A DNA stretch of 64,000 nucleotides from contig JAACJM010000199.1 in assembly GCA_013368315.1 (NCBI GenBank), positions 1-64,000 of the forward strand, given 5' to 3'. The stretch comes from Tetrapyrgos nigripes. Taxonomy: Eukaryota > Basidiomycota > Agaricomycetes > Agaricales > Campanellaceae. The notes below the pieces were generated by a model that saw nothing but the letters and a program-made list of their open reading frames with translations, was not told where the DNA came from and did no database searches. Shown piece by piece: positions 34,433 through 45,261 of the stretch. The position numbers were made by a program, and so were the translations under genes. Each line of letters opens with the position of its first letter. Positions within the stretch are counted from its first letter, which is position 1.

Positions 34433-36325
34433 ATGGTCCTCGGCTTTCGCCAACTCCAAGCATCCCGAAGCAACGCGCTCCGCCGGGTAACAAACAGTGG
34501 GCCGGGTAGATGTCATCATCATACCAGACCAAATTTTGCGGGAGGCCTCCAAAGCGAATATGTGCTAAACTCGGGTGATAAGATTCCTTCAGTAGCTCTT
34601 GGTGCGTTTTGTACTCTCCACATCCCAGAGTAACCACATGCTATGACGAGCTGGTTAACATGTCGTTCATTGCCTCTCCACTTCCAAAGGTGTCTGGAAA
34701 GCCAAACCAGGAGAAGTGGGTCAAGCAGTTAAAGTACGTACATGCTTTTTTCATTGTCAACATTTTGTTCGCTAGCTTTCCATTTCTCACGAAACTTCAC
34801 CTTCTACTTAACAGACTGCACTGGGAGCCGGATACAAACATATCGACGGGGCGTGGATCTACCGGGTCAGTCAGATGTTCTCCCATATAGGATCTAGGTT
34901 AGGTTAAACTGACATCTTTTTTTTTTCGCATTACGCAGAACGAAGCCGAAGTCGGTCAAGCATTGAAAGAAAGCGGAGTTCGTCGAGGAGATATCTGGCT
35001 TACCTCCAAGGTACGTGATTCTTCTTCAACTCATTTAGTCGTGGACATTCATCCAACGGATGTGATAATTCTGCTGGTAGCTCTGGAATTCATTCCACGC
35101 CCCAGAGGATGTGGAAGTTACGCTAGACGACTCGCTGAAGAAGTTGGGTACTGATTATCTTGACTTGTACCTCATTCATTGGTGCGTGTGTATCCTAATT
35201 TGACTGTCCTCCCTTGACCTTACTTAACCTTGCTTGATGATCACGTTTCGCTCGCGATCACTCAGGCCTCTAGCCCTCAAGAAAGACGGAAAACCCTACG
35301 ATAAAGTGCTCACTGATTATCCTTACCCGACTTGGCAAAAACTAGAGGAGATGGTTCAGAAAGGAAAGGTTAGGAATATTGGTGTTAGCAAGTGAGTCTT
35401 TCGTCCCGTCCGTCTGCTGTCCGGCCTTCCTTTCGAGGCTCAAGTGCTGATGCGCTTTACCTTGAACGTTTTATCTATATTATGATGCTAACCCGGATTG
35501 TAGCTTCAACATTCGCAAGTACGTTTTCCTATCCCCGATATTGATGACCTCATCCTGAAGCTTTCACTCAAACAACGCAATAATTGTCTCGTTGTATCTG
35601 ATAGGATCCAGAATCTCACCGCAAACCCACTGAAAATCCAACCTGCAGTCAATCAGGTTGAGATTAATTACTTCTTCCCTCAACCTGAGCTCGTCAAGGT
35701 AGGCACCCTACCGCTCTAGGCTCTTCAAAACATGTTTCCAATGTACAATGTACTAACCTAAACTCATTAACGCGTTCTTTAGTGGTCCAAAAAATCCGGA
35801 ATCCTTCTCGAAGCGTATTCTCCTCTTGGAAGCGACGGACGAGTTTCGGATTCCCTAAATGTTCCGGTGGTATGATAATCTCTCTTTTTGGGGTTCACTC
35901 GTGCCGATACCCTCTCGATCAATCGCCAGGTCAAAGAAATCGCTACAGAAACTGGAATGACGCCGGCTCAAGTTATTATTTCATGGCATGTACAGCGTGG
36001 GGTACGTCTGTTACATCAACTCACCATCTCTATGTACTAATTTGTCGACTTCCTAGACTATCGTCCTCCCCAAGAGCGTCACACCCTCTCGTATAGCCGA
36101 GAATATACATCGTTGAGTCTTCCTTCCTTCCCCATATATATTCTTTTTGGGCGATTTGAATTGACACACTTCTCCCTTTCACTTATCACAACTTGAATGA
36201 CATCAGTCTCCAAACTCCCTGACGCCGCCTTCAACAAACTCGAAAAAGCCGCCACGTCTCATCCTCCTCAACGAGGTCTGAATCCGAGTAAAGGTTGGGG
36301 GTTGGATTTTGATGTTTTTGAGTAG
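34433..36325 (+). CDS. Aldo-keto reductase, 334 aa
   Basis: Twelve exons (34433-34601, 34690-34733, 34815-34865, 34939-35010, 35081-35181, 35266-35391, 35504-35518, 35605-35698, 35783-35869, 35930-36001, 36057-36111, 36207-36325) close to 334 residues. The family's NADPH-dependent carbonyl reductase signature is complete: [13 protein letters not shown] (Asp and Tyr), TSKLW (Lys), DLYLIHWPL (His), [18 protein letters not shown], and the cofactor-binding ILPKS-like [12 protein letters not shown]. All four catalytic residues are present, so the enzyme should be active on aldehydes, ketones or sugars; the substrate cannot be told. The first about 45 residues are basic and extend beyond the usual start, which may be a targeting sequence or a mis-chosen start. 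Exon 7 is only 15 nt. Confidence 0.92.
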
Positions 36326-37062
36326 TCCTAGTCAGCCTGAGTCGAAGCATGGAACATACTACTGCAAGTAACCATAACAGTACGTTTCCTGCAGAATCGG
36401 AAATCACTCTACCAGTACTCTACTTCGTAGCTTGAGCTGACAGCTCGTCTCGTCGCGGATGCAAAAACTCCTACTAGTACAGTCAGCTCCCAGGAGATCC
36501 ACGAGTACTGATGTTTATCCATGAGTTTTATTGGACATATTCATTCCGACTTCTTGAGGCTATACGCAGTAGGTCAGTACTGGTATAACCCGCTCCTGAT
36601 CATGATGGATCACTTACCACTGGAACCAAGTTATGCCGCTTCCCGCTTGCTATCGCATCATTTCAATGATTGCGGATACTGTCTGTTTATAAGAGACTAC
36701 TTCCCGCTTCGACTCAAGGTGGAACGCTTTGGCATCAACAAGTGGGTCATCGGGGTGCTATAAGAATCTGATTATCAGACAATCCTGCTGAAATCTCCTT
36801 CAACGTTCCCAAAAATAGACGATCAGTGTCTTCGATACTGCCTTTGACCTTTGAAAGACATCAAATATCCCATGGGAGTGGGAAGGTCTTTCTGAATATA
36901 GACATGCTTCTCCGAGTCGGCTCGTTCTTTTTTACTCTACTTCCTCTTTCATTTAACTCATATAACTACCCTCGAGATGATTTCAATAGATTCCTACCTG
37001 TACACCTCGTTCACCCCTCTGACACTCCAAACTGAATGCCAGTGCGAGCAACTTGAAGAAAG
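36326..37062. other. Intergenic, no gene seen
   Basis: This is the 3' end of the reductase gene and the promoter side of the next gene. Only an unsupported 80-codon frame (36521-36763) occurs. Confidence 0.5.
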
Positions 37063-38807
37063 ATGATATCTTTACAAGATACAGAGCAGGCAGATCCAGC
37101 TACATCCACTGGTCCTTCACTCGGCGTGCTGGAGCTTGGGATCTTGATTTCCTCCGTTCTATATGGGATATCGTTGGTACAGATATATGACTATTATGCC
37201 GCGTCATTCAAGAACGACAAGGTCTTTTTGAAGATTACAGTACGTCCCTAATATCGCTGATGTATGCAACGGAACGCTAATAATCAACGGTTCTCTGGTA
37301 GGTTGGCTTCTTAGGGTGAGAAGTCTATCGAGCTCCCTTTTTCGATAGTATTCTACGGCATATTGATGCATATTTTAGCATCATGGAGACAATTCACTCT
37401 GTAGGTCTCTGGATATACCTATACGGCCAAACTGTGTCGAATTTCGGAGATCCCGAAGCATTAGGCCGGATTGATTGGACTATACGGGTACCAATTGTCG
37501 CCACCGCAATGGTATGCTTCGTCGTTCAAGTAAGTACTAAGAGCAGCCAAATCAAAAGACTTCCCGTGATCCCGTACGAAAGACTGTCGTTGATTCTTTC
37601 TTCTTTCTTTTTGCTCAGCTCTTCTTCGCCTATCGTGTCTACGTCTTCGCCCACGGGCAAACCTATTTCATCCTATTCACTCTCGCATCCTTGACTCGAA
37701 TGGGGCTTACCATTGGACTGGCTGCTCAACCCATTAGCCAAATCGATACTCTGATATCCAAGTTCTGGTGGCTTATTATCGCTGGAGCTATTGTAGGCGC
37801 AGTCATTGATATGGCGAATACGGTCGCTCTGTGTCTTTACCTGAAGATCAATCAGACAGAGATGTGGAGGTATGTATATCTTTGGGTATGGGCCTCGGAG
37901 CGGTTCGGTGTAATCATGATGGCCTTTACTTACAGTACAAAGGAGCTAGTCAATAAACTCGTCCTTTGGACTATTGGTGAGTTCTTCGTCATCTCCCTGA
38001 ACAAGGATATCATATTTATGATTTTTCAGAGACTGGCCTGCTTACAAGGTGATTGAAGATTCAGACCAAAAGGTTGAAAAGGCTGACCCTCGAATAGTAT
38101 TTGCGATCTTATTCTAGCAATCTTGGTGGGTCAAGCTGTGAACTACATATATGATAGACTTCAACTTTGACCTTCCAACAGATCATTTCTATGCCACACA
38201 ACTGTACGTCTGGTTGTTTGTTTGCTTATAAGAGCCTTTACTCCGAGATTGACTCTCTCACTGACAGTGATCTGGATATTCTTCTTTATCCAGTCAGCCA
38301 AGTGTAAGTGACTTGGTCCATAACTCGCTGGTGATATCGTAATAACTAGCACTTGCATCTCTCAGTATACTCCAACGTCATGCTTGCATCGTTAGTGCAT
38401 TTAATATCGCCTTCCAGTCAATCATACTGAACAAAGGCCATACTACACACAACAGACTGAATCGCAGGATATCCTTACGAACCGCCAAGGCCAAAGGCCA
38501 TATCCATCCTTCAGTGATTGGGCCAAGAGACCATGGTTCTGAGGGTTCTGATTTGGTGGGTTTCCCGAGGCTGCTCGTCCAACATCATTATGAGCTAAAT
38601 CCATTCACCAGCACGAGCTCGAAGTCCGTGTCGAAATGAACATCGAAAGAATGCAGGATCCAGCGTCAAATGCATCTCGCCCATTAAGCTTGAACCGGAA
38701 TTTGAAGCAGGTAAATGCGTGCTTTCTGTTGAAATCGTCTTCCCGGTAGCTAACCACCAATTCATCGTCTTTAGGAAAGCTCTGATTTAAGTCTGAAAGG
38801 CAACTGA
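37063..38807 (+). CDS. Seven-helix membrane protein, DUF6534-like, 331 aa
   Basis: Thirteen exons close in phase from ATG 37063 to TGA 38805-38807. They include a 14-nt exon at 37302-37315 and several of 19-41 nt. The protein begins with a polar 20 residues, then hydrophobic helices (LELGILISSVLYGISLVQIYDYY, VGFLGIMETIHSVGLWIYLYG, VPIVATAMVCFVVQLFFAYRVYVF, FWWLIIAGAIVGAVIDMANTVALCLYL and later ones). The family hallmark near the last helices is ELVNKLVLWTIETGLLTS with HNLIWIFFFIQSAKLYSN.MLASLN. Such proteins are abundant in mushroom genomes, resemble receptors in topology and have no established ligand. The C-terminal tail is polar and cytosolic. Its stop lies 37 bp from the stop of the convergent transporter gene. 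Confidence 0.82.
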
Positions 38808-38844
38808 TCCCATGTAACAATAATAAATAATAACCGTTTCGTAT

Positions 38845-40375
38845 CTAAGCTACTACGTATCCTCCAGCGACAAAAGCGCTCAGCCATCCTACTGATTCTA
38901 CGAGGCCATGACTCCTGCCAAACGCAAATACATCCACTCTTCCATTTTGATAAAAATGAACAGCAGAGCGACCCAGGTTCACGAGGACAGGTCCAGCTAG
39001 TACCCAAGATCCATAAGCATCATCTAGAGCCTGTTAGGTACAGGGACAAAAGGCCACTCACGACAGACACCAGCCAAACCCCATCCGATACCAAATAAAG
39101 CCGACCCCAATACTAATCTGTTGTCCACGCTTCCTACATTCCATCCTGGACGTGGGACCGACCATGGACCTCCTAAACGAGGGTGAGGTTCCTCAAATCC
39201 AGTCGGTGATTCCATATCGTTTTTCAGATAGTATAGAGGCTTGATCCAAAATTGATACAGTGCGAGTGTGACAGGTATCGCACCAGCTGCGAGGACAAGA
39301 AGCGAGGGATCGAATGAAGGGTTGGGGTGCCCTAGCGGCCATGGAAAAGGAAGGATGAGGAAAGAAAGAACCTTCAACGCGTTGGTGAGGTCTGAGACTC
39401 GCAAAGCCAGAGCGAATTCTAGGGAGGTGGTAAAGTACGCGATAAGACGGGGTATAGTCCGAGGCGTTCCATAGTTAGCCTTCGATACAGATTCGAGTGA
39501 CGTTGTCTCCGACGGTTCCCTCGGAGTGTTGTGATGATGAGAGGTGCCTGTGGCTGGCATAGAAGTTGAGGGATACTATATCATTGATTGATAAAGGATT
39601 AGTGAATAAACATCAGGACGGATTCGTGATGTCATGATAGATAAGTTTAAACATGATCAGAGTGACGTACGCAGAGGTATAGCAGACTCGATGATGCGAG
39701 GGGAGCTGCCTGCGCAACTATGAGTATTTTGCTTGTCTGATCAAGTCCCCAGAATGGTGGAAGGCTTGCAAAAAGAGACGAACTATGAGCGGCGAACGTG
39801 GTCAAAGAACCGAAGATAAAAAATATTGCCGTAGCTGTCACAGATCTGTAAAAATGGCGCATATGAAAGAGCGCCCGCATTAGTGATTAATTGTGGTAGA
39901 CCAGAAGACCTTGATACGTACCTCTTTGACAAGCGCGATATTCCAGCGAGCATATGCCTAGAAGTTCACTGTTAATGAATGACATGAAAGGTGGGAAAAT
40001 ACAGACTAACCCGGACGTACACCCATTTGACAACTGCATACAAAAGTTAGTACAACGCGTCAATAATGGGTGCACAGAGCTCACCTTTGTACCCAAACCA
40101 AGTAAAAACCCTGAAAATAACAAATTCGGAGGAGACACGACGGCCATACTATGGGCGAGTTCTCTGGCTTCTGTTTGCGTCTCCATGAAACCCACGAATA
40201 ATCCTCCACAGACTAGTCCAATAGCCCCTAAAAGCGCTTCCTTGTTTCCCCTGGCAGCTCGGTGAATGAAGCCAGATATACCAAAGACATTTCCGTTCAG
40301 AGCAGCTAGGGAGTAAACGGGAAATGCAAGGCCAATTCCACCAAGAAAAGACCTGAGGGGAGTGGGAGTAGACAT
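38845..40375 (-). CDS. YeeE/TsuA-type sulfur-compound transporter, 396 aa
   Basis: Six exons (40085-40375, 40011-40033, 39922-39957, 39671-39845, 39062-39575, 38845-38996) close to 396 residues. The start ATG sits in a perfect GCCACCATG context. The sequence is a string of hydrophobic helices. It carries the two cysteine-centred signatures of the YeeE/YedE (DUF395) family: LSNGCTSGHMLAGISR early and WGLAGVCPGP late, each followed by a helix. Bacterial TsuA of this family imports thiosulfate by relaying it along conserved cysteines; the fungal homologue is annotated as a sulfur transport protein by similarity. A polar loop of about 40 residues (SHHHNTPREPSETTS) separates the two halves. Both key cysteines are retained, suggesting function. 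Confidence 0.85.
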
Positions 40376-41398
40376 GGTGGCAGGTACGCGAATAATCAAA
40401 CCCTTTATAGATTCGCGAATAAAATATTTCCGAAGGCACATGATATTTACTTCCGCCACTGATCGGCGGGGCCGGGTGCGTGACCCCTCCATGGTGCGTC
40501 TGTGAAGCTCGAGAGTACTAGTATACTTATCATGAGTAACTTGATAATCTAGTCATGCAAAAGTGTGTGACCTTAGTCAGTCTTTCTAACAGCAGGGAAT
40601 TGGATTACATCCCGTGAAGCGGAACGATTACAAAAGCTCCCGAGTGACTCAAAAGCACACGTGACGTCGGTCAGATTAGTAGTGATATGCGGGCTTTGGG
40701 CCTGGTTTTGAAGGGCTCAGGCTTCAGGAAATCAGATCTCAAGTCCTAGGCCAAAGCATGACACCGCGGGCAGCGAACCATATTTGAACTTTTTTCAAAG
40801 CAGTTTCTGCTCGCCGGACCTACTCCATATGGGACTAAATTAATGCCAATTACGAGGCCCGTAGGCTGAGTTAACTTAGGTCGACCTCGAAAACTTTTCC
40901 ACGGGTTCAAGCTCCCACCCCTGTTCGTTGGCGCTCGGCAAGCGCTCATCGATCATAGATCTGGAATCACGGTCGAGAGTCGAGACCATCATGACGTCGT
41001 TCACGGCTTCCTCGGACAAACGCATAACCAAGGCAGCGTAGGCAGCATCAGGGTGCGCCTTGTCTTCCTCCTTGCTTCCTCCCCTGATCTGAGGGCCTCG
41101 TAGCTTGCCACGCGAAGCGATGGCACTTTACCCCATATTCCATATGGAGTATGTCCGGGGCCGAGCAAAAATTCGTCATTTAAGTTTAGATGTTTCCAAG
41201 CTCCAAATATGGATCACCGTCCGCGGTGTGATACAGGCTTGGGCCTGCAAGGGCTTTTCTGATGGAGATTTAGATGGAGTGTAGTATACGCTATGTACCA
41301 AGTTTGCACACCAATTATACTTAGTGTGGCATTACACTAGTACATCTTCCCATTCATCGTCGTCGTCATCCTCCGGCCGCCATATCTCTACATAGGTC
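40376..41398. other. Intergenic, no gene seen
   Basis: This is the upstream region of the transporter gene followed by sequence with no supported gene. The right part (from about 41200) may be the 3' flank of the hAT relic. Confidence 0.45.
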
Positions 41399-41517
41399 TT
41401 ATCCTTCACAAATTCTTCCTGCTCTGCAATGATCTGTAGCTCCTCTATTACTTCTTGCTCCTCCAACGTGTACTTGTTTTTGAATCGTTGATGAAGCTTG
41501 AGCTTGTTCGCAGGCCC

Positions 41518-42113
41518 GGTCTCGTTTAATCAGGGATTTGAGAAACTGCAAGGCTTTAGTAAAATTCCTTTTCAGACGATTAAGGTGCTTTAAAACCACT
41601 ATACCACCTCCCGAAAAGGCGCGTTCACTCGAGACCAATGACTCCATGATAGAAAGGTAATCACCGGCTAGTGAGCTCCAGGTTGGATATGTCGACACTC
41701 TTCCATTGTGATCTATGAGAAAGTGAAGAGATTGAACCCACACCCGTGACGGCCCACCACTGTACAATTGACATGCCCTCCGATAATACATCTACTGCAC
41801 TCAAGTACAGATTGAACTCAGTGCGCCCCGCTTCCACCGAAGAGTTCCGAGCAGGGTGTTGCATTGAGGGTTTGTCATCTTCATCGTCGGAAACTTCACA
41901 CAATAAGGTACTATTCAAGGTTTTCGTCAGCTTTGTTAGTTGGCCAAAATTTGTACCTGCTGCGCGTGGACATGCTTGGTCTGTAGTCATTTTTTCTCTT
42001 GTTTGCACGTAAAGGGTTTCGTAGTTGATCTCAAAGATGATTTCCTTACGAAGTATCATTTGATAGGCTTCGAGTACTTCGAGTCTAACCGGAAAATTGC
42101 ATGGCCGATGCAT
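41518..42113 (-). pseudogene. hAT-family transposase relic (C-terminal dimerisation region)
   Basis: The minus strand carries the conserved hAT C-terminal region split over two frames. The first frame (42113 to about 41735) ends SAVDVLSEGMSIVQWW. After a frameshift, the second (to about 41518) reads STYPTWSSLAGDYLSIMES, SLVSSERAFSGGGI and NRLKRNFTKALQFLKSLIKRD. This matches the intertwined dimerisation motif (WW...YP..A..YL...SS..SER.FS). The catalytic N-terminal two-thirds and the terminal repeats are not found. It cannot encode an active transposase. Confidence 0.8.
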
Positions 42114-42291
42114 AGCTACTTACCACAATGACCCTGGAAAAAGAGCTATGAACCTTTCACACCTCCGAAGGTTCCTCATAACTTGAAAGTCCCCTATCCC
42201 ACCATAATAGACTCACGCCACCTTTACACGTAAAAACCCATACACCCGCGACAGTAAATCTAGATCATAGGGTCTCGAAAATGTGAGCAGA

Positions 42292-42600
42292 TTAAGTTTC
42301 ATGACAGATACCGGTATCCAGCCCATCTGATCTAGACATATCGAGCACAGTGAATGAATTATCGAATGCATGCCGGTCTTGGACATTTTTTGCCTGAGCT
42401 CTTCTTTGAGTACAAGTCCACTTAAACTCTCCGTCCCACAGCCCTGTCGTACACTGTGACATGTCCCGGCTATGAGGAAGTGATATGGACACGTTTGGAG
42501 TCACAAGTTCCGAGTTCCTCGCTATACCCGTGATGGTAGTGGCATGTCCAGCCGTATAATCGCAAGCAGGAGGTTTGGGCACTGGGTCAAAAATGTACAT
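42292..42600 (-). CDS. Unrecognised short ORF
   Basis: ATG-initiated frame of 102 codons (MYIFDPVPKPPACDYTAG...). It has five cysteines and a polar composition but no signal peptide in this exon. No splice model giving an upstream exon closes convincingly, and I do not recognise the family. It may be chance or a fragment. Confidence 0.2.
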   Translation of the reverse strand: MYIFDPVPKPPACDYTAGHATTITGIARNSELVTPNVSISLPHSRDMSQCTTGLWDGEFKWTCTQRRAQAKNVQDRHAFDNSFTVLDMSRSDGLDTGICHET

Positions 42601-43420
42601 CGTATGTCGTGATCGGGATCACTTGCCTAGCTCCTCGGAAACAGCGTATCTGATTTTGCTGGAACTTCATGCTTGCGATTGCATGGGTTGTACTGGTCAA
42701 TGACGAATTTCCAAAACATTCTGTGAAAAAGTTAGTACGAGGAAAGCGGCCGGGCTTCCCAGATCCTCAAGTACAGATGTTCAGAGCTGCGGTCGGTTAG
42801 TAGCATTGTAAACAGGTGATATGATTCTCTCACCGAGTATAGATGGAGAGATACAGAACTCCGAATCTTCCTAAAGACACGGAAGAATCAAAGCGGAAGT
42901 CACTGCTGTACCAAAAACCGAGGTTCCAAGAATTGTCCCATTGTAATGTCTAATAGCAGTGTGGAAAAAATTTTACAAAATGAGGTGAGGTGAGGTAGCA
43001 CATAAGCGCCAAGAGGAAAGTCCGTGAATGTATATGGACGGTAAATTTGTACAGAATGAGTTGAGTGAATAAAGGCGTATGACTACGCCTCTACCTCGAA
43101 AAGAACGGCGTAATGCATGACTGAGAAATTGAGAGAGGATTATTAGGGAATGGTGACGTGACAAGAGGGATGAAAACAGTCCGAGTATACTAATGGTATA
43201 CTTAACGCAAATGAAGCAAAAAGTCCCGAGCAAGAAGCATTAGAAAGATACACGAAAGGTCCGTTGCTGCCGCTCTAAGCTGCACGACGACTCTAAAACC
43301 CAAAACAAATGACCAGAGACAATGCGTGAAAAGAAAATACGTGAAGACGACAAGTCTAAGCTTTTTTTGAGGCAATGACAGCGTGAATCATGATTGTTAC
43401 GTGGATGACGATGTTCAAGA
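42601..43420. other. Intergenic, no gene seen
   Basis: Contains the 3' region of the FKBP12 gene. A short GAGGT tandem (near 42982-42996) is the only repeat noticed. Confidence 0.45.
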
Positions 43421-44019
43421 TTAGTTGATTTTGATGAGCTCAACCTCGAACCTGAGGATGGCGTTGGGTGGGATTACGGGAGGAAATCCACGAGCGCCGT
43501 AAGCCTGAGTTAAACAGGGAGGAAGGTTGAGAGAACAAGCAGTGAGCTCTCCAGATAATACGTACGAAATCAGGGGTGCAGACAAGGACGGCTTTCTGAC
43601 CGATGGAAAGCTTTACGACACCTACAATTCGTTGGGTTTAATACAGGGCAGCATTCGAGCAGGACATCATCACCTTCATCCCAGCCTTTAATAACCTTGC
43701 CTACACCAATCTCCGTAATGAACGGCGACCCTCTGTATGCAAAGATAAGGAACACTGGAATGGTACAAGTGCTGTGACCTCACCGATCTCGACTTGAATC
43801 AAATTTCTTGCCGTCCAAGAGAGTGCCGACGTAATGTATCTGGACTCTATCTACAAATTTGACATTCTTCAAGATAAAATACAGGGTCCTTGGTTCGAGA
43901 ACGTACCGCCTTTCTGGGGAAAGTTTTTGCCATCCCCTGGGCATAAAGACTCGACAGTGACACCCTACGCATAAACTAGGCAAGTGCCCGGTACACGAAT
44001 TGATAGAGACGCGTACCAT
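43421..44019 (-). CDS. FKBP12, FK506/rapamycin-binding peptidyl-prolyl isomerase
   Basis: Six exons (44017-44019, 43907-43964, 43784-43850, 43674-43732, 43566-43621, 43421-43504) give exactly 108 residues, the classical FKBP12 length. Signature segments are [72 protein letters not shown] and [16 protein letters not shown]. Drug-pocket and active-site residues of the family (Tyr in IHYVG, Asp in FDSS, Trp in GWDEG, Tyr in DFAYG, Phe in LRFEVEL) are all present. It should be a cytosolic prolyl isomerase and the target through which FK506 and rapamycin act. The first coding exon consists of the ATG alone, followed by a 52-nt intron. Confidence 0.95.
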
Positions 44020-45261
44020 GTTCCAAGGCAAGAAAAGAATACCAAGCGAGACGATAGTAGAAAGGGGAGAGGAACTGCGCCCAGAATGAAATTATTGTTC
44101 TTTGGTCGTCATCTACTTATACGTGGATGGCGGATCTGGATCCGGAAAGACGATCGTCCCTCAAGATTGCACCTAGCCTATGGTCACTGGACAAGATGAT
44201 CTCCGCTTTCGGCGTCAAGCGAATCTCCCTTCTGAAGTTTAATTATTTGATACGGCGCGTCGGCATCTCTCTGAATCTCGGAAACTTTTCTGATTTCAGA
44301 TCTCCATATGTACACTTCACATTCATAGAACGAACCCTCTTTTTGCACCGCGCGATCAGTCGGATCGCCTTCTTTCATTAGCTCATGCATAATAAAGAAC
44401 AATGGAACTAGCACATCAGCTTCCTCCCAAGGTGTCTTCGATATGTTTTTGACGGTCCAAAGCATCATGTTGTCTGCCATCTTTACCGCCCTCAAATCGA
44501 TTTCCCGATGACCTAAAGGAAGCTATGCGCCAGTTAATGCATTTCCCTTTAAATAGAATGTTCTCGCCTTCGGTCTACCTTATCTTGAGTACCTCTTCAC
44601 TGGGTATGTAAGCGCCTGGCAGTCTTCGAAGTTACCTCACAACCCTCTGGAGATATCATAATCAGGTATATAGGACTGGCGCTGAGTTTGAAATCCCTTG
44701 CAGTACCCCGTTAGCCCGGTCTCGAGTACCCCATTGCCTATATCTCGGTTTGAAGTTCTGATTGCATGGATATCTTACCCTGGAACGTTTTTTTCTGCCG
44801 TTTCATTGCTTCCCCAAAGTAGCAAGTGCTAAAAGTGACAATAGGGCAGAGTCTATTATGGCCCAAACAGGAGGAAAATTAATTAAGAATAAAAAGCTAG
44901 GACACGCGAGCAAGAACTACAGAAAAAGACTGGGAGAAAAAAAGCGACAGACAGAAATATAGCATCAGCCCCGACGAGTGACGCTGAGATGACGTCAAGA
45001 GATTTTAGTATAAATATCTTCATGAGATACATGAGATACACGCGTTCTTGGTGACGACGTCAAAGGTAGGAAAAACAGAAAAAATTAGTACATAATGAGA
45101 ACGATGAGGCAAGAAATCGAGAGACAAAAACGCGCGAGGTTGTTGGAGCGTTGTGAAAGAATGAATACAACGACGCTGAGTTTTTGGGGGAGTAGCTGGC
45201 CTCTTTTTCCAAAGAGAATGCATCGATTCGAGGAAGGTACCTGCTAGGATGCGTTAATAGA
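44020..45261. other. Intergenic, no supported gene
   Basis: This is the promoter side of FKBP12 and the 3' side of the transcription-factor gene. A 103-codon minus frame (44184-44495) and a 66-codon plus frame (44762-44962) are open but have no recognisable content. Confidence 0.45.

Noticed and set aside
40890..40925. GGGTTCAAGCTCCC resembling a tRNA T-arm
   Set aside because: No acceptor stem, D-arm or anticodon arm could be folded around it.
41231..41260. CAGGCTTGGGCCTG as a possible terminal repeat of the hAT transposase relic
   Set aside because: No inverted copy on the far side of the relic and no 8-bp duplication.
43570..43755. Separate short ORF overlapping FKBP12
   Set aside because: It is two FKBP12 exons read through their intron.
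44184..44495. 103-codon minus-strand ORF upstream of FKBP12
   Set aside because: Fairly protein-like, but no domain recognised and no exon could be joined; left as intergenic.
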